From an uncultured Sinobacteraceae bacterium (GTDB lineage Bacteria; Pseudomonadota; Gammaproteobacteria; Steroidobacterales; Steroidobacteraceae), in NCBI GenBank assembly GCA_937902995.1, contig CALEKY010000121.1, forward strand, positions 1-5,528: 5,528 nt of DNA, in the 5' to 3' direction. The position numbers and the translations under genes were made by a program. Shown in pieces: positions 1 to 5,131 of the stretch (its first letter is position 1; every line of letters starts with the position of its first letter). The notes beneath the pieces are model-generated. The model saw only the letters and a program-made list of their open reading frames with translations, was not told where the DNA came from and did no database searches.

Positions 1-24
1 GTATCATCCGCCGGCTCAACAAGC

Positions 25-31
25 GGGAGAG
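25..31 (+). promoter_or_regulatory. Ribosome binding site of tatA
   Basis: The purine-rich GGGAGAG lies 4 nt before the ATG at 36, with its GGAG core about 6-7 nt away, which is normal spacing. It supports 36 as the tatA start. It is clearly stronger than anything upstream of tatB or tatC, which suggests that those two depend on coupling to tatA translation. The rest of bases 1-35 shows no recognisable gene end. One frame runs open into tatA, and the other two reach stops at 53-55 and 61-63. Confidence 0.7.
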
Positions 32-35
32 TGCC

Positions 36-269
36 ATGGGTATCGGTTTTCGTGAGTTGCTGATCATTCTGTTGATCGCGCTCGTCGTCTTCGGCGCCAA
101 GCGCCTCAAGACGATCGGTTCGGACTTGGGCAGCGCCGTCAAAAGCTTCAAGAAGGCCGTGGCCGAAGGCGAAGAAGAAGAGAACAAGCAGCTCTCCGGT
201 CCGAAGGCAGACGCGGACTTCGACTCGACGCCTGCATCGAAGTCCGAAAGCAAGCAGACGAACGCCTGA
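36..269 (+). CDS. tatA: Sec-independent protein translocase subunit TatA
   Basis: TatA oligomerises around a substrate-loaded TatBC complex in the inner membrane and lets folded twin-arginine proteins cross. The 77-residue protein has the family layout. A short periplasmic N-terminus and one transmembrane helix (about residues 7-19) lead to the invariant hinge F19-G20, followed by K22-R23-L24. Next come an amphipathic helix (GSDLGSAVKSFKKA, about 28-41) and a charged Glu/Lys/Ser-rich tail. The GSDLG..VK.FKKA pattern is typical of proteobacterial TatA rather than TatB. Glu7 sits 13 residues before the hinge Gly, at the position that is Gln8 in E. coli TatA. The gene is followed after 12 nt by tatB, so the two are surely co-transcribed. 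The start at 36 has a good Shine-Dalgarno sequence. Confidence 0.95.
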   Translation: MGIGFRELLIILLIALVVFGAKRLKTIGSDLGSAVKSFKKAVAEGEEEENKQLSGPKADADFDSTPASKSESKQTNA

Positions 270-281
270 CGACGCCGGCAG

Positions 282-719
282 ATGTTCGACGTCGGTTTCA
301 GCGAGATCGTCCTGATTCTCGGACTCGCACTGCTCGTGCTGGGTCCGGAGAAGCTGCCGGGACTTGCGGCAAAGATCGGCCGCTGGACCGGCCGCGCGCG
401 GTCGATGGCCCGACAACTACGCGCCCAACTCGAGCAGGAAGTCACGCTCGAGGAGCTGGCGAAATACAATCCAGCGCCGCAGAAGTCGGCTTCGCAATCC
501 GCAACGGATCGCGCGGCCGATGAGCCAACAGACTCCGCGCAACCCGACTTCGACCCGGAGCAGAATTTCGCCGAGCTGGCGACTTCCCCGGAAGCGATGC
601 ACGCGCGCGAGCGCGAGTCCGCCCGCGCCGCAGCCGCCGACAGCGAGCTTGACTCCGCCGAGTCGAAGACCACGCCCGAAGCGATGCACGAGGCTCCGCA
701 AGAGAAAGCTGCGGGCTGA
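282..719 (+). CDS. tatB: Sec-independent protein translocase subunit TatB
   Basis: TatB partners TatC in the receptor complex that binds twin-arginine signal peptides. The N-terminus MFDVGFSE is the classic TatB start and includes the conserved Glu8. A transmembrane helix (about residues 5-20) ends at the L20-G21-P22 hinge, which is followed by EKLP. A basic amphipathic helix (about 27-60, rich in Arg and Gln, ending in TLEELAKYNP) comes next. From about residue 62 to 145 the protein is a low-complexity Ala/Ser/Glu/Pro tail, probably disordered, as is usual in TatB. The short motif PEAMH occurs twice in that tail. No convincing Shine-Dalgarno sequence precedes the ATG, and it begins only 12 nt after the tatA stop, so translational coupling is likely. 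Confidence 0.95.
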   Translation: MFDVGFSEIVLILGLALLVLGPEKLPGLAAKIGRWTGRARSMARQLRAQLEQEVTLEELAKYNPAPQKSASQSATDRAADEPTDSAQPDFDPEQNFAELATSPEAMHARERESARAAAADSELDSAESKTTPEAMHEAPQEKAAG

Positions 720-742
720 TCCGTAGCGCTGAATGCTCGGTC

Positions 743-1522
743 ATGACGCACCCTGAAGAAGAACGCGAGACCCTCGCCGAAGGGACGCTGCTCTCGCATC
801 TCATGGAGCTGCGAGATCGCATGCTGCGCTCGTTGATCGCGGTTGCGATCGTCTTCGTGCCATGCGCTTACTTTCAGGACGAGCTCTACACGCTGGTCGC
901 ACTGCCCTTGCTGCACAAGCTGCCGCAAGGCGCTTCGATGATTGCGACCAATCCCGTCTCGCCCTTTCTCGTACCGCTGAAGCTCGCGTTCTTTGCCTCG
1001 CTCTTCATCGCGATGCCTTATGTCTTGTACCAGGCCTGGGCGTTCGTGGCGCCCGGCCTGTATCGGCATGAGAAGCGTTTCGCCGTGCCGCTCGTGGTCT
1101 CGAGCATCGTGCTGTTCTATTGCGGCATCGCGTTTGCGTATTTCGTCGTCTATCCGCTGATGTTCGAGTTCATGGCGACGTCGGGTCCGGAAGGCGTCGC
1201 GTACACGCCGGAGATCGGCGAATACCTGAATTTCGTTCTGCTCTTGTTCTTCGCGTTCGGCGTGGCCTTCGAAGTGCCGGTCGCCACGGTGCTCCTTGCA
1301 GCGACCGGGCTCGTACGCATCGAGACCATGACCAAGAACCGCGGCTACGTCATTCTGGGAATTTTCATCGTAGCCGCGTTCCTCACGCCGGCCGATGCAA
1401 TCTCGCAAACGCTGATGGCCGTGCCCATGTGGCTGTTGTACGAATCTGGCGTCGTCCTATCGCGCATCTTGCTCAAGGACCGTCTCGCCCGCCGAGCGGC
1501 TGAGCAAAGCACGCCGGAGTAA
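743..1522 (+). CDS. tatC: Sec-independent protein translocase subunit TatC
   Basis: TatC is the six-helix inner-membrane core of the Tat receptor and recognises the twin-arginine motif. The 259-residue length is normal. With a constant offset of 7, the key E. coli residues can be placed: Glu15 as E22 in HLMELRDR, Pro48 as P55, Phe94 and Glu103 as F101 and E110 in the FVAPGLYRHEKR loop, Glu170 as E177 in AFEVPV, Asp211 as D218 and Gln215 as Q222 in the last periplasmic loop. Hydrophobic segments lie near 30-44, 79-98, 115-138, 163-185, 200-216 and 221-240. The usual TPPD motif reads TPAD here (A217). The gene follows tatB after 23 nt with no clear Shine-Dalgarno sequence. The charged cytoplasmic C-terminus is short. 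Confidence 0.96.
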   Translation: MTHPEEERETLAEGTLLSHLMELRDRMLRSLIAVAIVFVPCAYFQDELYTLVALPLLHKLPQGASMIATNPVSPFLVPLKLAFFASLFIAMPYVLYQAWAFVAPGLYRHEKRFAVPLVVSSIVLFYCGIAFAYFVVYPLMFEFMATSGPEGVAYTPEIGEYLNFVLLLFFAFGVAFEVPVATVLLAATGLVRIETMTKNRGYVILGIFIVAAFLTPADAISQTLMAVPMWLLYESGVVLSRILLKDRLARRAAEQSTPE

Positions 1523-1546
1523 TTCCGGGCCAGCGGGCTCTCGCGC

Positions 1547-1569
1547 ATCGCTGACTCGCGAACAGCGAT
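1547..1569 (+). other. Hairpin downstream of tatC
   Basis: ATCGCTG (1547-1553) and CAGCGAT (1563-1569) are perfect 7-bp inverted arms around a 9-nt loop, starting 25 nt after the tatC stop. It could protect the 3' end of the tat mRNA or help termination. No U-tract follows, so it is not a canonical intrinsic terminator. A weaker 5-bp stem (1514-1518 with 1524-1528) straddles the tatC stop codon itself. Confidence 0.4.
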
Positions 1570-1578
1570 TCGATCCTG

Positions 1579-1590
1579 CCTGTATACAGG
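1579..1590. promoter_or_regulatory. Perfect 12-bp palindrome, possible operator
   Basis: CCTGTATACAGG is its own reverse complement and lies in the gap before the peptide transporter gene. If TAAGAT at 1614-1619 is a -10 element, the start site would be near 1626 and the palindrome would be centred near -41.5, a usual place for an activator that touches RNA polymerase. That reading is inference. The half-sites are too close for an E. coli-type LexA box (CTGT and ACAG only 2 nt apart instead of 8), and I do not recognise the regulator. By simple chance about 0.04 such palindromes are expected in a gap of this size. Confidence 0.35.
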
Positions 1591-1625
1591 TCCGCCTGCT
1601 TGCCGCGCGTGCGTAAGATCGGTGA

Positions 1626-1645
1626 GACTCGACAATCGACGAGTC
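1626..1645. repeat. Inverted repeat upstream of the peptide transporter gene
   Basis: GACTCG (1626-1631) and CGAGTC (1640-1645) form a perfect 6-bp inverted repeat around 8 nt, with a further copy of GACTCG at 1553-1558. It lies 62-81 nt before the transporter start, in what would be either a promoter-proximal operator or the 5' leader. No function can be assigned from sequence alone. Confidence 0.3.
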
Positions 1646-1706
1646 AACTTGAGAATGCGAACGCGGGCACGATCTCGCCCCGCCAACTCGAGAACAACCA
1701 GCCAAC

Positions 1707-3227
1707 ATGAACTCAGCCAGCGAGCTCGACACAGCAGCGGGCCCAACTGCGCAGCCGCGCGCACTCGCTCGAGGCCTGATGACGCTGTTCTTCACCGAGA
1801 TGTGGGAACGCTTCACGTACTACGGTATGCGGGCGCTCCTAGTGCTGTTCCTCGCGGACGCAGTGAACGGCGGCTTCGGGCTCGATGACAAGACCGCGAC
1901 GGCAATCTACGGGCTCTACATCTCTCTCTCTTACATCCTGTGCCTACCCGGCGGCTGGATTGCCGATCGACTGATCGGCGCACGTCGCGCCGTGTTCCAC
2001 GGGGGCATTCTGATCACGATCGGTAACCTGTTACTTGCGCTCGGCAGCAGCGCACCCGCGACGTTCTATGCGGGGCTCATCGTGATCGCCTTCGGCGTCG
2101 GCTTGCTCAAACCGAACGTTAGCGCGATGGTGGCCGATCTCTATCCCGAAGGCGGCGGCCGCCGCGACGCCGGTTTCACGATCTTCTACATGGGGATCAA
2201 TCTGGGAGCGTTCCTCGGGCCGATCGTCACCGGCTGGTTGGCCGTCAACTACGGCTGGCAATACGGCTTCGGCTCGGCGGCGGTCATGATGGCCGTCGGC
2301 GTCATTCAGTTTCGACTGTTCCAAAAGAAGCTCGGTAACGCAGGCCTGCACGTATCCAGCGACAAGAGCGATGCAAGCCCAGCGAATACGCATCGAGGCT
2401 GGATGGCGGTTGGGGCAGCAACTGCAGCGGTCGCCATCGCTTATGTTCTCGTGCTGACCGGCGTTGTGACGATCGACCCCTTGTCGCTTGCACAAACGAC
2501 CGGCGCGATCCTGATCGCAGTTGCGGTGCTCTACTTCGCGTACATGCTCCTGTTCGCGTCGCTCGACGCTGCCGAGAGAAAACGCATGGTCGTGATCCTC
2601 TTCTTGTTCATCGGCTGCGCGTTGTTCTGGGCAGGCTTCGAGCAAACCGGCGCATCGCTGAATCTGTTCGCCGAGCGCTATGTCGATCGCGTGCTCGAGG
2701 CGATCGATTTCGAAATTCCGACGGCGTGGTTCCAGTCGGTGAACTCCATTTTCATTCTGATCTTCGCCACGCCGTTTTCGATGCTGTGGGTCGCGCTCGC
2801 CAAGCGCAACATGAATCCGTCGGCGCCGGCGAAATTCGGCTTTGCGCTGATCCTGCTCGGTATCGGCTTCCTGTTCATGGTGGCAGCTGCGAACGTCGTC
2901 GCCGGCGGCGGCAAAGCGGCGCCGTCGCTCCTGATTCTCACTTACTTGCTGCACACCTGGGGCGAGCTGTGCTTGAGTCCGGTCGGATTGAGCTATGTGA
3001 CGAAGCTTGCGCCGGCGCGTTACGTCTCGCAGATGATGGGCGTGTGGTTTCTGGGCACGTCGGTCGGCAATCTCGCAGCGGGCTTGCTTGCGGGGATGTT
3101 CGAGACCGACAACCTCGCCGCAATGCCGGGCCAGTTCATGCAGTTCGTGTATTTCATCTGCGGCGCGGGCATCGTGCTGCTGTTGTTGAGCAAGCCCGTC
3201 AAGAAACTGATGGGCGGCGTCGAATGA
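1707..3227 (+). CDS. POT/PTR-family proton-coupled di-/tripeptide transporter
   Basis: This is a major-facilitator inner-membrane carrier that would import di- and tripeptides with protons. The first helix carries the ExxERFxYYG signature (E31, E34, R35, F36, Y38-Y39-G40), linked to proton coupling in this family. The fourth has the conserved Lys in GLLKPNVS (K135). The second PTR2 signature is FYMGINLG (residues 160-167). The tenth helix has the conserved Glu in GELCLSPVGLS (E420). The length of 506 residues suits a bacterial POT with 14 helices, the two extra ones being near residues 230-290. The ATG at 1707 has only a weak ribosome site. An alternative ATG at 1779 follows GAGG, but it would leave almost no cytoplasmic N-terminus before helix 1, so 1707 is preferred. 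The stop lies 14 nt before the peptidase ATG, so one mRNA is very likely. Substrate range cannot be read from sequence. Confidence 0.93.
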   Translation: MNSASELDTAAGPTAQPRALARGLMTLFFTEMWERFTYYGMRALLVLFLADAVNGGFGLDDKTATAIYGLYISLSYILCLPGGWIADRLIGARRAVFHGGILITIGNLLLALGSSAPATFYAGLIVIAFGVGLLKPNVSAMVADLYPEGGGRRDAGFTIFYMGINLGAFLGPIVTGWLAVNYGWQYGFGSAAVMMAVGVIQFRLFQKKLGNAGLHVSSDKSDASPANTHRGWMAVGAATAAVAIAYVLVLTGVVTIDPLSLAQTTGAILIAVAVLYFAYMLLFASLDAAERKRMVVILFLFIGCALFWAGFEQTGASLNLFAERYVDRVLEAIDFEIPTAWFQSVNSIFILIFATPFSMLWVALAKRNMNPSAPAKFGFALILLGIGFLFMVAAANVVAGGGKAAPSLLILTYLLHTWGELCLSPVGLSYVTKLAPARYVSQMMGVWFLGTSVGNLAAGLLAGMFETDNLAAMPGQFMQFVYFICGAGIVLLLLSKPVKKLMGGVE

Positions 3228-3230
3228 AAC

Positions 3231-3234
3231 GAGG
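3231..3234 (+). promoter_or_regulatory. Ribosome binding site deciding the M2 peptidase start
   Basis: GAGG sits 7 nt before the ATG at 3242, ideal spacing. The alternative in-frame ATG at 3224, which overlaps the transporter stop as ATGA, has no such site and would add MKRGAD before the signal peptide. The site lies just after the transporter stop, so ribosomes ending there could reinitiate at 3242. Confidence 0.65.
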
Positions 3235-3241
3235 TGCGGAC

Positions 3242-5053
3242 ATGGGATCGCGAATCCTCAAGACGAGCGTGCTGCTGGCATTGATGGCGGCTGCAGGCTG
3301 TCAGCAATCCTCCGAAACCGGCGGTATGCGGGAAACGGCCGATCAATTCGTCGAACGCACGAACCAGGAAATGGTCGAGCTCGGGCGCGAAGTCAGTGCC
3401 GCCGCTTGGACCTATGCGACATACATCAATCCGGATACCGAGCTGCTGAATGCGAAGGCAAACGAGCGTTGGCTCACGTACTTCAATAAAGCGGTCGAGG
3501 ATGCGAAGCGCTACGAGAACCAGCAACTCTCGCCGAGCACTGCGCGCGCGATTCAACTGCTGAAACTCGGCGTCGCTGCGCCTGCGCCGAACGATCCCGC
3601 CAAGCGCGCCGAGCTCGCGGCCATCACTTCGAAGATGGAAGGCATGTACGGCGCCGCGAAGTATTGTCCCAAAGGTCCCGAGTCGTGCTTGGACCAAGGG
3701 GCGCTCACCGACATCCTCGCGAACAGCCGCAACTATGCCGAGCTCACCGAGGCGTGGACCGGCTGGCATTCGACGGCGCGTCCGATGCGGCAGGACTATG
3801 TGCGATTCGTGGAACTCGCGAACGAGGGCGCACGCGAGCTCGGATTTGCCGACCTCGGTGCGATGTGGCGTTCCGGTTACGACATGCCGCCGGATGAGTT
3901 CACGAAAGAAGCGTCGAGGCTGTGGGATCAGGTGAAGCCTCTGTATGGGCAGCTCCATTGCTACGTGCGCGACAAATTGCAGAAAACCTATGGCAAGGAG
4001 CGCGTGCCCGACGGCAAGCCGATTCCGGCGCACATTCTCGGCAACATGTGGGCGCAGCAATGGGCGGAGATCTATCCGCTCGTCGAGCCGTACCCGGGCG
4101 TCGCCGATCTCGATGTCACCGCGGCACTGAAGAAACAGAAATACGATGCCGTGAAGATCACGCAGTCAGCAGAGAACTTCTACGTCTCGCTCGGCTTCCC
4201 GAAGCTGCCGCAATCGTTCTGGGAGCGCTCGATGCTGACCAAGCCGCCGGCCCGCGACGTGCAATGCCATGCAAGCGCCTGGCACATGGATGCGAAAGAG
4301 GACGTGCGCATCAAGCAATGTATCGAGCCGACACAAGACGAGCTCATGACGGTCTATCACGAGCTCGGCCACGTCTATTACTACTTGAGCTACAAGGACC
4401 AGCCTTTCCTGTTCCAAGGCGGGGCGCACGACGGCTTCCATGAAGCGATCGGCGACACGGTGAATCTTTCGATGACGCCGGCTTATCTGGCGCAGATCGG
4501 GCTGACGTCGCCGATCAAGCCGAGCCGCGAGGCGACCATCAATCAGCAGATGAAGCTCGCCCTCGACAAGATCGCATTCCTGCCGTTCGGCAAGCTCATT
4601 GACGAATGGCGTTGGAAAGTGTTCTCGGGCGAGATCAAGCCGGAGAATTACAACGCCGCGTGGTGGGAGCTTCGCGAGCAATACCAGGGCGTCGCACCGC
4701 CGGTCGAGCGCACGGAAGAGGATTTCGATCCGGGCGCCAAATATCACATCCCCGCGAACACGCCGTACACGCGTTATTTCCTGTCGTACATACTGCAGTT
4801 CCAATTCCACAAAGCACTCTGCGAAGCGGCAGGTCATCAGGGCCCGCTCGCCGAATGCTCCGTGTACGGCAACACAGAAGCGGGCCGACGTTTCCGCGAG
4901 ATGCTCGCGCTCGGTCAGAGCCAACCGTGGCAGGACACGCTGGAGACGCTGACCGGCACACGGCAAATGGATGCGAGCGCCATCATCGAGTACTTCGCCC
5001 CGCTGCTCGAATGGCTGGAGGAACAGAACCAGGGCAAGACGTGCGGCTGGTAG
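3242..5053 (+). CDS. M2-family (ACE-like) peptidyl-dipeptidase, predicted lipoprotein
   Basis: This is a zinc peptidase of the angiotensin-converting-enzyme family, expected to release dipeptides from peptide C-termini outside the cytoplasm. Residues 1-20 form a lipoprotein signal peptide (R4 and K7, then a hydrophobic core, then AAGC with C20). Gln at +2 suggests outer-membrane sorting. The zinc site is HELGH (H373, E374, H377) plus E401 in GFHEAIGD, 24 residues on, exactly as in ACE. Other ACE active-site residues are present: H343-A344 in CHASAW, Q272 in NMWAQ, K500, H502, Y509 and Y512. All three ACE disulfide pairs are conserved (C142-C149, C342-C360, C527-C539). The chloride II ligands Y213 and R511 remain, while the testis-ACE chloride I residue Arg186 is His176. 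The 603-residue length fits a single-domain ACE. A much longer open frame from 2726 is only read-through inside the transporter gene. Confidence 0.95.
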   Translation: MGSRILKTSVLLALMAAAGCQQSSETGGMRETADQFVERTNQEMVELGREVSAAAWTYATYINPDTELLNAKANERWLTYFNKAVEDAKRYENQQLSPSTARAIQLLKLGVAAPAPNDPAKRAELAAITSKMEGMYGAAKYCPKGPESCLDQGALTDILANSRNYAELTEAWTGWHSTARPMRQDYVRFVELANEGARELGFADLGAMWRSGYDMPPDEFTKEASRLWDQVKPLYGQLHCYVRDKLQKTYGKERVPDGKPIPAHILGNMWAQQWAEIYPLVEPYPGVADLDVTAALKKQKYDAVKITQSAENFYVSLGFPKLPQSFWERSMLTKPPARDVQCHASAWHMDAKEDVRIKQCIEPTQDELMTVYHELGHVYYYLSYKDQPFLFQGGAHDGFHEAIGDTVNLSMTPAYLAQIGLTSPIKPSREATINQQMKLALDKIAFLPFGKLIDEWRWKVFSGEIKPENYNAAWWELREQYQGVAPPVERTEEDFDPGAKYHIPANTPYTRYFLSYILQFQFHKALCEAAGHQGPLAECSVYGNTEAGRRFREMLALGQSQPWQDTLETLTGTRQMDASAIIEYFAPLLEWLEEQNQGKTCGW

Positions 5054-5060
5054 CCGCACG
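5040..5060 (+). other. Hairpin spanning the M2 peptidase stop codon
   Basis: CGTGCGGCT (5040-5048) and AGCCGCACG (5052-5060) form a perfect 9-bp stem with a 3-nt GGT loop, and the TAG stop (5051-5053) lies in the loop and 3' arm. No U-tract follows, so it is not a standard terminator. It may stabilise the upstream message or tune read-through into the OPT gene. It shares bases 5058-5060 with the next hairpin. Confidence 0.45.
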
Positions 5061-5086
5061 CGAGCTCGACGAGCGCAAGCTCGCGT
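5058..5086 (+). other. Second hairpin in the M2-OPT junction
   Basis: ACGCGAGCT (5058-5066) and AGCTCGCGT (5078-5086) form a perfect 9-bp stem around 11 nt. A smaller alternative, GCTCG/CGAGC (5064-5068 with 5070-5074), would compete with it. The structure is followed by an A/C-rich, G-poor stretch (5087-5105) with a direct repeat of GTAACAAC at 5085-5092 and 5095-5102. No U-run is present. Confidence 0.4.
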
Positions 5087-5131
5087 AACAACCAGTAACA
5101 ACAATCGGGTCGCTCGACCACGGGATCGCGT

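Larger units (their letters stand above)
1523..1706 (+). other. Gap between tatC and the peptide transporter gene
   Basis: This 184-nt stretch holds no gene I can support. It contains a hairpin at 1547-1569, a perfect palindrome at 1579-1590 and a second inverted repeat at 1626-1645. A TAAGAT hexamer at 1614-1619 could be a -10 element, but no good -35 lies 16-18 nt upstream of it. The gap is long compared with the 12-23 nt spacers inside tatABC, so a promoter for the downstream peptide genes most likely lies here. No T-run follows either hairpin, so I cannot call an intrinsic terminator for tatABC. Confidence 0.55.

Noticed and set aside
1579..1590. LexA (SOS) box
   Set aside because: The CTGT and ACAG half-sites are separated by 2 nt, not the 8 nt of the E. 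coli LexA operator.
2152..2165. Perfect 14-bp GC palindrome (GCGGCGGCCGCCGC) inside the POT gene
   Set aside because: It encodes a Gly/Arg loop between helices with GC-ending codons; codon bias explains it better than a regulatory site.
2031..2954. Long minus-strand open frame (307 codons) opposite the POT gene
   Set aside because: It lies wholly antisense to a confidently identified transporter, and its translation is a Arg/Glu/His-rich mix with no family resemblance. It reflects the codon bias of GC-rich DNA.
2726..3241. N-terminal extension of the M2 peptidase reading frame
   Set aside because: The frame is open upstream, but this part overlaps the POT coding region in another frame, has no protein-like character, and would bury the clear lipoprotein signal peptide.
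3242..3301. M2 peptidase as a Tat substrate because tatABC is nearby
   Set aside because: Its signal peptide has no twin-arginine motif from either possible start; it is a typical Sec lipoprotein signal.
3020..4060. Long minus-strand open frame (346 codons) opposite the POT/M2 junction
   Set aside because: It crosses the boundary of two real plus-strand genes and shows no recognisable domain or ribosome site. It is a shadow frame.
5040..5086. Intrinsic terminator after the M2 peptidase
   Set aside because: The stems are strong, but no U-tract follows either of them, and the next gene starts soon after in the same direction.
4606..5088. Plus-strand open frame (160 codons) overlapping the M2 gene
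   Set aside because: It lies inside the conserved ACE C-terminal region in a different frame and has no independent support.
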